Shown one piece after another: positions 21,653 through 31,137 of a stretch of DNA of 64,000 nt (position 1 is the first letter of the stretch; each line of letters begins with the position of its first letter). The position numbers were made by a program, and so were the translations under genes. Origin of the DNA: Impatiens glandulifera (lineage: Eukaryota; Streptophyta; Magnoliopsida; Ericales; Balsaminaceae); the NCBI RefSeq assembly GCF_907164915.1, contig NC_061862.1, forward strand, positions 36,333,522-36,397,521, written 5' to 3'. Under the pieces are notes generated by a model. The model ran no database searches. It was not told where the DNA came from and saw nothing but the letters and a program-made list of their open reading frames with translations.

Positions 21653-22970
21653 TAATTAAGTAAGTTAATTTTTAAAACCGGCCATACATTACAAGTTTTG
21701 AATATTTATTCTAAATAATCAAAAAGGGAGAAAAGGGATAAATTGATAGAAAAATTAAGTAAAGTTAATTTTTGGAGCCGGCTAGGGGAACTAAACAATT
21801 ATTAACTTTTATGTGCAGGAACAGATCGAACTGTATAAACCGGCTGGAGCCTCATAAACCGGCTGTTGAACACTTCAAAGAAATCCAGTTCCAAGTGATC
21901 AAGTCAAGATCAGAGGAACCGGTTTTTACTCTTCCAAGAGACCGGCTAGCAAAGACAAGTTTTACATTCCAGCCGGACTATACTATGTAAGAAACAAACC
22001 GGAAACTACAATCTGCAGAAGTGACGTAATATGACGAAATAGACGTGTCTCAAATGGATAAAAGAAGATAAGATCCGATTAGAAGCATGCGAGGAAAGCA
22101 ATGATGATTTACTGATCCGACGTTGACAATCGGAAGGTGCATGCCTGACACGTGTCCGAATTTGCAAACCGGCAACGTCATCTTTACCTGAGGAGTGTCT
22201 GCATGCTTGCCAAGTGTTGAGGAAGGAGAAACGTGCAAGCAACCTCCCTACACCGGCGTGATGCTGGATCAACCAATCCCACGGTGAGAGAAGAATATGA
22301 CCGTTGGGATATTTCTTGCTATAAAAGGAAGACGAAGCGACCTCATTAAGAGATAACAAGCGAACACATAAAACGAGCAAGCGACACAAGTTACGAAAAT
22401 CTTAGAGAGATAAAGAAATCTTACGAACGATCCAAAACCGGTGTGTCATAAACCGGAAGATTTGTGTGTGTGTTTGTGTTGTAGTTGTATTACATCAAGA
22501 GTGAGTTGGTGTAACCAGCGAGTAGCGAGTTGGGCTCGACCGGCATTGTAATTACTGTAACTTTGAAAGTTAGTGGAGATCCTTCTCATAACTTGAGAAG
22601 AAGGGGTGACGTAGGAGGGTTTGCTCCGAACATCCATAAAAAATCTTGTCTCGTGTTATTTCCTTCATTTACTGCTTACTCACTTAACCTAACCAAAATC
22701 AATCTTACTCCTTATATTAAAAACCGGTCCACTCATATCTCTAAAACCTACTCCTTCTAAACATCATCTAAGTCGCATACGTTGCTTCAGACTGAAACAG
22801 ACATTTCCGCCCTTGAACCCGATTCAAGAGTCTGTGACAGTTTGCGAAGTGCTGAGAACGGTCATAGTGTCTAACCGGACTATCACCAAAGTGTTGTGTG
22901 TGTTGTAAGCGGCCACCCTTCCTGAAACCGGAAACACCCCGGTCCTCCAAGGGCGTCCCCGATCCTAACA
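21653..22970 (+). repeat. Element B, 5' LTR
   Basis: This 1.32 kb LTR is about 97% identical by eye to 34207-35511 and ends GATCCTAACA. The first roughly 16 bp (TAATTAAGTAAGTTAA) differ from the TGTTAAACAGAT of the 3' LTR, so the outer terminus has been altered. A TATA box lies at 22320-22327. The sequence has many ACCGG/CCGGT motifs, as does the whole of element B. Confidence 0.92.
22320..22327 (+). promoter_or_regulatory. Element B LTR TATA box (5' LTR)
   Basis: TATAAAAG in the context TTGCTATAAAAGGAAGACG, conserved at 34860-34867 in the 3' LTR. It is the likely core promoter for the genomic RNA of element B, about 650 bp before the LTR end. Confidence 0.7.
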
Positions 22971-22972
22971 AG

Positions 22973-22988
22973 TGGTATCAAAGCGAGG
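22973..22988 (+). other. Element B primer-binding site
   Basis: TGGTATCAAAGCGAGG, two bases after the LTR. It matches the initiator Met tRNA type with one G-to-A change. Confidence 0.85.
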
Positions 22989-23015
22989 TTCTTAGCACTC
23001 AAGCAACCGAAGAAG

Positions 23016-24660
23016 ATGGGAAGCATGACCCACAGCGACAAGCCGCCAATGCTAAACAGTGAAGCGTTTAGCAGTTGGAAGAAACAGATGTATCTACATC
23101 TGATCACGTTAGATGATGAGATGAGCTGAGTCCTAAAAGAGGGACCGATCAAGATCAACAAGGAGTTAGACTAATGGACAAATGAAGATCGAAGACGGAG
23201 TAACCTGGACAACCATTGCATGAGGCACATCTATAAGGCTATAGATGATAACACCTTGAACAAGATCTCAGACTGCGATAATGCAAAGGAAGTCTGGGAA
23301 ACGATCATTCAGATCCATGAAGGAAACGAAAGAACAAAGGAGAACAAAATATTGGTGGCTACACAGAAATATGAAAACATCAGGAAGAAACCAGGGGAAA
23401 ACATGAAAGAATTCAGTAACCGGTTCACTAGTGTGGTCAACGAGCTTCAAACACTCGGAAAGAAGTACGACAACCGAGAAGTAATCATTAAAGCCTTAAG
23501 ATCACTGCCGAGTACTTGGGATATCAAGACCATGGTGATGAGGGAATCAAGCACCCTTGGGCAGATGAAGTTGCATGATGTGTTTGAGGATCTAAAAGCC
23601 TACGAGTTCGAGATTAAGTCTCGGATCGAAGATGAAGCATCCACATCAACCGCAACCAGAGCTTTGGTTACATCGGTGGAACCGGCGGTCCAAGTATCAA
23701 CCGTTCCGGCTCCAGTCAAAAACGCTGATCAAATCAGTGAAGATGTGATGGCGATGCTAGCTCAGAAATTTGGGAGATTCATGAAGAAGAATCAGCCTCC
23801 ATCTAACAACGACTTTAATTATAATTATGTAGATAAATCAAATAAAAGATGTTATAACTGTGACGGTTTTGGAGATTTCAGGTCAGAATGCAGAAAACCG
23901 AGGAGAGACGACAGAAAACCGGAAGGTAACTATCAAGGCAACAACTACCAAGGCAACCGGTACCAGGGTAACAACTACCAAGGGAACAACTACCGAAGAA
24001 AATGATAATCAACGGAACGACTACCGAAGAAACGATGACCAGCATGCTGACGAAGGGAATGAGATTCAGAAAGCACTCATTGCATCCGACGGTGGAAGCG
24101 AATGGGCGTATTCCGACAATGAAGACAATGAAGAAAGGGTAACATGTTTCATGGCAAACGACGAAGAGGTATTTGATTTCTCTTCTGATGAGTTTACTAA
24201 AGAATATTTGATTTCTGCACTCAACGAAATGGTCGCTGAGTTCAGAAACATATCTGCATACATACCGACTCCGGTAGAACATAAAACCGTAGAGTCAAGT
24301 AGTATCGCTGTTAAAACATGTGAAACCGCAATGTATGAACTAGATGAACTATTCTTAGATAATGAGGAGATAGTTCAACCGGTAACTGAAACCGATGAAC
24401 GAACATTGTATGTTACGGTTGCGTGGGAGAGATCTCGTCAAGCCGTAAAACAGATGTGTAATTATAAAAGGCATCCTAAATGTAGATTTGGTATCGGTTA
24501 CGAACCAAACAAACAAAACGAAACAAAACAACCTAACGGGATAAAACTCACGAAAGACAATCTTCCATTCATAAGATTTGTCAAGAGTTCAACAACCGAA
24601 AATGATTTAAAACCGGAAGAAGAACTAAAATATGTAAGTCCAACCGAATCAGAAAACTAG
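23016..24660 (+). pseudogene. Element B gag and gag-protease linker, broken
   Basis: Gag starts at the ATG at 23016 (MGSMTHSDKPPML). Two in-frame stops (TGA near 23124, TAG near 23172) precede the long open part from 23220. Capsid motifs include AKEVWETIIQIHEG and a TFTSVVNELQTLGKK-like stretch, then KAYEFEIKS. The zinc knuckle near 23850 is CYNCDGFGDFRSEC, with Asp in place of the usual His. An NNYQGN repeat tail follows. The frame then shifts near 24000 into an acidic linker (FMANDEEVFDFSSDEF) ending at 24660. The same linker type occurs in elements A and C. Confidence 0.88.
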
Positions 24661-27600
24661 CTTCATCCTGAGAGAAGAAAAGCCAACCGGAAACAAAATA
24701 AAACAAACAGATCTCGGTCTCAAAGAAACTCATCACCACAACATAAGGCATTCTTGAGCAATGGTCAAGAAGTTAAGCCAAACACTATAAATAACAGATA
24801 CCGGAAAAGTGACCCGACTTATTCAAGTCTGGATCCCAAAGTGACTAATCAACCATGGACCCAACTGAATGTGGGTCCCAAAAAGGTGTAAATAATTTTC
24901 TTTTGCAGGTTAGGAGAAGCAACCGGCTAAAGAACTCGGAATGGTATTTGGACAGCGGATGTTCAAGACAAATGACCGGCAACGATGAGCTACTAATCGA
25001 CATCAAGTATGAAACCGGAGCAGTCATAACATTCGGTGACAGCTCGAAAGGTAAAACCGTGGGCAAGGGTAAGATTGTCCATGGTAACCTATCCATAAAT
25101 AATGTATTACTGGTAGAAGAACTGCGTTTTAATCTGTTGAGTATAAGTCAAATATGTGATGTAGGTTACAAAGTGAATTTCATAAAAATGCATGTTTAGT
25201 TAAGAATCAGCAAAATGACATTCTTTTAACCGGTAACCGAATGGGAAATATTTACAAAGTTAATTGGAAAACTGATTTTGAAAAACCTGTGTGCATGATA
25301 GCCGGAAATGATCCAAACTGGCTTTGGCATAAACGGCTAAACCATTTGAACTTCAAAACAATTAACTTCATATGTTCCAAAGAACTAGTTCACGGTTTTC
25401 CAAATGTTAAGTTTTCAAAAGACAAAGTATGTGCTGCATGTCAAATGGGCAAACAAATAAAGTCATCTTTCAAAAGTAAAGGAAACTATCAATCTGAACG
25501 GTGTTTAGAACTTTTGCATATGGATTTGTTTGGTCCGGTTAAAGTAACCAGTCTAGGAGGCATGCATTATACTATGGTAGTTATTGATGACTATTCTAAA
25601 TTTACCTGGGTGACATTTCTAGCTTCTAAAAATCAAGCAACTCCAAACCTGGTCAAATTGATTTTGAGAATACAAAATGAAAAATCTATTCGAGTAAACA
25701 AAATCAGAAGTGATAGAGGAACTGAGTTTATAAACAGCAATTTAACAACTTTTCTTGATGATTCCGGTATTAGACACGAGAAGAAACCGGACTGGCTAAG
25801 AGAAGAAACCGAACTCTCAAGGAAGCCGCAAGGTCAATGATAGCTGATTCGAGCATTGCTCAAAAGTTTTGGGCTGAGGCTATCAATACCGCATGCTATA
25901 CTCAAAACCGATCTTTAGTAACTAAACGTTTTTCCAAAACTCCTTTTGAAATATACTATGATCGAATTCCAAACATACGGTATTTTCGAATTTTTGGTAG
26001 CAAATGTTTTGTTCACAACAACGGCAAGAATTACTTGGCCGCTTTTGATGCTAAATCCGATGAGGGAATAATGTTGGGATATTCAGCTGTAAGTAAAGCC
26101 TACGGGATATACAATACTAGGACTTTAACAGTTGAAGAAACAGCCCACGTTATTTTTGATGAATCAGTTGAACGAAACACGGCATTACCCTTCGACCTTC
26201 ACAACAGAATGGCAAATTTCAATATCTATTCTGATGATGAAGACGAGGTTCCGGCTTTTAGACTATTTGTCAATGACCAAGCGGTTGATGCTGAACCTCA
26301 GTCTGCTCAAGCTGCCTTACCGTAGAAAGTTGACTCTTCAGTTTCGACTGAAGAAATCGGTCGGTCTGACTCTGTTCAACCTACCGATCAGTCTAACCTT
26401 GATCAGCCAACCGAAATCTTGATAGAAAAGTCTCAGATAAACCTCAGAAGGAATAAAAATCATCCTCTTGAACTAGTAATAGGTAACATATCCTCACCCG
26501 TCCGAACTAGGCAACAAAATTTGGAACACTGAAAACTCAGCTTTCATATCACAAATTGAGCCGAAAAAGGTGGATGAAGCATTGTCAGATCTCGATTGGA
26601 TCTTAGAAATGCAAGAAGAATTAAACGAGTTTGAGAGAAATAAAGTCTGGTACCTAGTCCCTAGACCGAAAAATAAACCGGTTATAGGAACACGATGGGT
26701 ATTCAGAAATAAACTCAATGAAGACGGTTTAGTGACGAGGAACAAAGCCCGGTTAGTGGCTCAAGGCTATAAACAGGAAGAAGGCGTTGATTTTGAAGAA
26801 TCATTTGCCCCTGTAGCTAGACTTGAGGCCATTAGAATATTTTTAGCATATGCAGCTTTCAAAAACTTCAAAGTTTTTCAAATGGATATTAAAAGTGTTT
26901 TTCTAAACGGTAAAGTAAATGAAGAGGTTTATGTTAATCAACCTCTAGGTTTCAAAAATCCGGAACACGAAAACCATGTCTACCGGTTAAACAAAGCCCT
27001 TTACGGTTTGAAACAGGCTCCAAGAGCCTGGTATGATACATTAACACAATTCTTATTTTATCACAAATTCACAATAGGATCAGTTGACAAAACACTTTTC
27101 AAATTTGAGAGAAAGGAACACATATTACTCGTTCAAATCTATGTCCATGACATTATTTTCGGATCAACCGATCCAAAATTATGTGATAAGTTTTCAAAAA
27201 TGATGACTGACAAATTTCAAATGAGTATGATGGGAGAACTGAGTTTCTTCCTAAGACTTCAGGTTAAGCAGATTGAAGCCGGAACCTTTATAAGCCAACC
27301 GAAGTACACAGCCGAATTATTGAAGAAGTTTGGAATGGATACATGCGCGGAGGCGGCTACACCAATGAGTCCTTCTGTAAAGTTAGACAAAGATGAGGAT
27401 GGTCAAGCCGTTGACATCACAGCATATCGAGGAATGATTGGATCATTGCTTTATCTAACAACCAGCCGACCTGACATTTTGTTTGCGGTTGGAGTATGCG
27501 GAAGATTCTAAGCCAATCCAAAGCAATCACATTATACTGCGGCCAAAAGAATATTAAAATATCTGAAGGGAACTCAAGAAGTGAGACTTTGGTATCCAAA

Positions 27601-27968
27601 AGACTCAAGATTCAACCTCATAAGCTACTCAGATGCTGATTACGCAGGATGCAAGATCGATAGAAAAAGTACAAGTGGAACCTGCCAGTTCCTAGGTGAT
27701 CGGTTAGTCACCTGGAGCAGCAAGAAACAAACCTCAGTTGCAACATCAACCGCAGAGGCAGAGTATATAGCAGCCGGAAGCTGCTGTGCACAACTCCTCT
27801 GGATTCAACAACAACTAAGGGACTTTGGTGTAGAAGCCAAGGAATCTCCAATATTCTGTGACAACACCAGCGCGATATCGATCACATACAAAACCGCTAC
27901 AGGAAGCTAAGTTTTCTCACTTTAGGAATATTCTGGGAATTACTAATGTTAAGCAACTTATATCATGA
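24661..27968 (+). pseudogene. Element B pol (protease, integrase, RT, RNase H), broken
   Basis: Protease is at about 24855-25199 with WYLDSGCSRQMTG. GAG-pre-integrase begins near 25320 (LWHKRLNHLNF). Integrase runs to about 26320 with the HMDLFGPV and RSDRGTEF blocks; a short deletion near 25790 shifts the frame in the NG-AERN region. RT is at 26570-27250 with [15 protein letters not shown], but the catalytic YVDD reads YVHD near 27152, which should abolish polymerase activity. RNase H (27490-27968) has SDADYAGCK but lacks about 130 bp before the terminal KFSHFRNILG block. Stops occur at 24658, 25838, 26323 and 27509. SIRE/Maximus type. Confidence 0.92.
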
Positions 27969-28598
27969 TCATGCATGCATACTGCTTACATACATAATAA
28001 TGAAAAACCTGGATATGTATTCAGGGAGAAGCTCTCGCTTCTCAAACCATATTCAAATAGGCCATTGAAAATTCGAGAATGTTAACCGGGAGGAAGTCTC
28101 CGGTTAAGCCTGATCACTTCATGATGTCAAATCATGTGTATACTTACTATACGGTTGAAATGACTTGATAGAAGTGGATATATGTAATCCAAAGTTGAAC
28201 AAATGTTGATGTGACTCAACATTTCTTCACAATCGGAACAAAATATCCAACTGAAACCGGTCATGGAAAATCGCCCAGTACAAATGCACTCTGGTTTCGA
28301 TGGAATGAACTTTTCCGGTTAATTTGAGACAGCTAACCGCGTTTTCATGCATATCTTGAGAAATGAAGCCTGTAATAAATAAAAACAGTCTACCGCAATC
28401 GAGATGACGACATGTGTCCATCATCAAGAGAGGGAGACTCACATCTTGTCAATAGATTTTTGTCATCATGAATATCTTGGTAATAATTAGTTTTTGCATT
28501 GGAAATAAACATTATACACTTCAACAAGTTAAAGCCTATTAACTAATTGATGACATCACTAAGCATGCTTAACCTATTGATCTAGCTGAACCCCTGGC
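27969..28598. other. Element B spacer between pol and first accessory gene
   Basis: About 630 bp without an ORF of note. The GGAGAAGCTCTCGCTTCTC near 28025 and AACCGGGAGGAAGTCTCCGGTT near 28085 sequences are short inverted repeats. The right end leads into a TATA box, so this should hold the upstream promoter of the first accessory gene. Confidence 0.5.
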
Positions 28599-28606
28599 TA
28601 TATAAA
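28599..28606 (+). promoter_or_regulatory. TATA box of accessory gene 1
   Basis: TATATAAA in the context CCCTGGCTATATAAACCACC, 78 bp before the ATG at 28684. It is followed by a C/A-rich leader typical of plant 5' UTRs. It suggests a separate transcript rather than expression from the genomic RNA only. Confidence 0.65.
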
Positions 28607-28683
28607 CCACCTTCAAATCCTCACAACTCTTCACAAAATTCACTATTCACAAAACTTTCTTGAGCTCAAATTATCTCAAGAAC

Positions 28684-29422
28684 ATGAACTCCAACTCTCT
28701 AGCAAAGAAAATTCTATTAGCTGATTTCAACTCGATCTACCAATACGAAGATCATGAGGTCAGAGAAATGTTCTTAGTCGTTGAAAGAAGCGGGCTAAGA
28801 GGGTTTCTTGAAAACAGATTCATTCTCGACTATCTAGTAGTCGAAGAATTCTTCCATACCGCAAAGGAGGTGCATCGAGACATAATCGTTGCACAAGTTT
28901 ACGGTCAATCCTTTCTGTTCAGCGAGATGGATTTCGCTGAATACTGCAGTCTGCCCACTGAAGGGGTAACCGATTTAACCTACTCTCCAGTGACCATGGA
29001 AGAAATGTGTCATCGGTTCTCCAACTCTGACATCCCGGTTAAACTCTGGGGTGCTAAAAGCCAACTCTCTCACAAGTACCATCTTCTTTGTGAGATTCTG
29101 GGAAAGTCCATTCTGGGCAGAGAGAAAAGTTATTACTACACCCAAAGGCTTTTCGAGATGATGATCGCCGTTGTGGTTGGGACACCGGTAAATTGGTCCT
29201 GGATCATCTTCAGCAACCTGAAGAAGATGCTTCTTTCTAACAAAACTGGCTACGCTCCTCAGCTAAGCGGTTTTTGTGCTAGCTTGGATATCCACTCCGG
29301 ACCCTTCGTCACTCTCCATCCAAAGCACGTGCTCACTATGGAGAGAGAGTCCAAGAACTGATCGACCGATGGGAAGCAGCTAAGGCAAAGAGGAATCAAG
29401 CGGTTGGGTCATCCAATGTTTA
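28684..29422 (+). pseudogene. Element B accessory gene 1 (env position)
   Basis: Opens MNSNSLAKKILLADFNSI and is uninterrupted for 225 codons to a TGA at 29359. A shift near 29335 would bring in a conserved-looking C-terminus (ERVQELIDRW, AKAKR) ending at 29422, so it is probably one frameshift from its original form. It shares the family blocks: SGLRGFL (36-42), FSEMDFAEYCSLPTEG (79-94), HLLCEILGKSI (133-143), MMIAVVVGTPVNW (159-171) and a GYAPQLSGF segment. No signal peptide, membrane segment or known enzyme motif is visible. The start is the first ATG after the TATA box and leader. The function is unknown. Confidence 0.78.
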
Positions 29423-29746
29423 AATCATCTCTCATCCTTTTACCCTTTCCCAAACCGGTAATTTTGTTGTACTACCGGTTTGGTACCCTGAATTAATGAA
29501 GATCATTTCTTTCCACTTTAGTCAAAAATCAAAAATCCTAAAGTAATGACCAACATTAAATGCGCCGTATCAAACCAAATCAAATCACTCTTGGAAACAG
29601 AAATATTCGTTTTCAAGAATCATGTCTGATCCGATTTGACTAGACATGCCTTTATCCTCTTGAAAATTTACAAAAACATTTATGACAAGACATAAACGGT
29701 CTGATTTTTCAAAATATCCTCATTTAATGCATCCAACTGCTCAAGC
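29423..29746. other. Element B spacer between accessory genes 1 and 2
   Basis: Noncoding, AT-rich, with AATTAATGAAG-type 3'-end sequence near 29490. It is presumably the terminator region of gene 1 and the upstream promoter of gene 2. Confidence 0.4.
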
Positions 29747-29754
29747 TATAAAAA
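29747..29754 (+). promoter_or_regulatory. TATA box of accessory gene 2
   Basis: TATAAAAA in the context TCAAGCTATAAAAATGGC, 113 bp before the ATG at 29860. A pyrimidine patch (ATTCTCTCTCT near 29790) follows, as in plant core promoters. Confidence 0.65.
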
Positions 29755-29859
29755 TGGCTCAAACCTTCATCTTCAAACACGCTTCCATTACTATTCTCTC
29801 TCTAAAGCTTGAAAGCTCAAATAACTTCCCTTCGATTCTCATTTCTTCTCTTTTCCAGA

Positions 29860-30507
29860 ATGTCTGCTGAACTAAGAAACACAATCGTCATCAACTTCGA
29901 AGAAGTAAAAGATGGTCGGTTTCACGATACCATCTTTCAACCGATCATAGAATCGGGGCTTCAAAAATTCCTTGAAGGCTCAAACACCATCCTTGTAGAG
30001 GAAGTGTGCGAGTTCTTCAACAATGGGCACATTCTCGATGATGGTAGTATAAGGACCATCGTTGACGGAAGATTTGTTTGGATTACCGAAGAACATTTTT
30101 CTGCTTTCTTCCACCTTCCAACCGAAGGGTTCTCTGACTTTCCGATGCCATTCTTTCCGGCTAAGGAAGACTTCGGCTTTATGTTCTCCTCTTCCATCGA
30201 ACCGGTCAAAGACCACGGGAAGAAGGAAAAACTCGCCCCTCACTATCAAGTCTTTCATGATTTGGTTCAGCGGTCTATCATGGGCCGAATGCCAAACCAA
30301 AACTATAACCGGGAGGAATTCGACATCATGATAGTCATCATCCGCAAATCGGCAATCAACTGGTCCTCCTATCTATTCAAAAACCTGAAGCAGCTCATAA
30401 CCGCTTCAAGGGGAAGGGTCGGTTTCGCTCCACAAATCTCTCGATTTTTGGAGGCTCAACGCCGCAACCTTGGGCCCGGTGTTCCTGTCGACCGGCCAAC
30501 ACTATGA
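29860..30507 (+). CDS. Element B accessory gene 2 (env position)
   Basis: An uninterrupted ORF of 215 residues from the ATG at 29860 (MSAELRNTIVINFEEV). Family blocks: ESGLQKFLEG (31-40), ITEEHFSAFFHLPTEG (75-90), HGKKEKLAPHY (119-129), FHDLVQRSI (132-140), FDIMIVIIRKSAINW (154-168) and GFAPQISRFL (188-197). The closest relative within this window appears to be the ORF of element A, which shares the ITEE-F-FF and HGKK signatures. The ORF may originally have run on: an overlapping frame at 30504-30707 starts at the end of this one. There is no signal peptide or membrane segment. It is the only accessory ORF in the window without an internal stop in the conserved domain. The function is unknown. 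Confidence 0.75.
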   Translation: MSAELRNTIVINFEEVKDGRFHDTIFQPIIESGLQKFLEGSNTILVEEVCEFFNNGHILDDGSIRTIVDGRFVWITEEHFSAFFHLPTEGFSDFPMPFFPAKEDFGFMFSSSIEPVKDHGKKEKLAPHYQVFHDLVQRSIMGRMPNQNYNREEFDIMIVIIRKSAINWSSYLFKNLKQLITASRGRVGFAPQISRFLEAQRRNLGPGVPVDRPTL

Positions 30508-31012
30508 CTCTATCCATGCTAAATATATGGATATCAAGGATTGACAAACGAACATCCGAAAACACTGTGTCCAAGTGGCTTGACAGAATGGTGGAAGGGG
30601 GACTGGGTCGATCTAAACTAAGTTATTTGTTTTTTTCTTTCCGGTTTTTGGTCATTTCATTGTACGACCGAAAACCGCTTCATTTACTCTTTCGGACTTA
30701 TTTATAAAATTCTCTAATTATTAAAAGTCTCCGGTTATTCAATATCCTTCTTTCCAGTTTTGAAATCAATAAACATAAGACTTCATGTTAAACGAAACTT
30801 CCGGTTAACAAAGCTTCTGGTAAATCAGAATCTTAAGCAAAAATGAAAAGTTTGAAAAACTTACCGCCCACGGTTTTACCACACAAAATTTACCGCCCAT
30901 TGTTTTCTCCGCATTTACCGCCGAAAGTTACTGCAGTAACTTTTGGAGGGAAAATTGGCGCCAAAATATTATCAAGTGACGGTTCGTCTTCCAACCGTTC
31001 GAAACCGCCTCC
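30508..31012. promoter_or_regulatory. Upstream region of accessory gene 3 with E2F-like sites and palindrome
   Basis: The distal part is noncoding. From 30861 it holds three TTACCGCC motifs (30861, 30890, 30915), a perfect 20-bp palindrome with core TTACTGCAGTAA (30924-30943) and TTGGCGCCAA (30955-30964). On the minus strand the last contains TTTGGCGC, an exact match to the plant E2F consensus TTTSSCGC. The E2F-like site lies about 50 bp upstream of the TATA box. Binding is inferred from the motif only. Confidence 0.45.
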
Positions 31013-31020
31013 TATATAAG
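31013..31020 (+). promoter_or_regulatory. TATA box of accessory gene 3
   Basis: TATATAAG in the context CCTCCTATATAAGTTC, 125 bp before the ATG at 31138. A CTTTCTCTCTCT pyrimidine patch follows near 31050. Confidence 0.68.
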
Positions 31021-31137
31021 TTCAGATCAGTTTATTTTCTACATACGCTTTCTCTCTCTAAAAACTCTCAAATCTTAAAAGCCTCTCTAACTTTCGTTCA
31101 TCGTTGTTCTTCATCTTTTTCCTTCACAAGATCAAAC

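Noticed and set aside
22006..22389. 127-residue minus-strand ORF in LTR B (repeated at 34546-34929)
   Set aside because: It lies antisense across the LTR promoter in both LTR copies, with no recognisable domain; conservation is explained by LTR identity.
30943..31137. N-terminal extension of accessory gene 3 (frame open from 30943)
   Set aside because: It would start at a non-ATG codon upstream of the TATA box; the ATG at 31138 after the leader is the sensible start.
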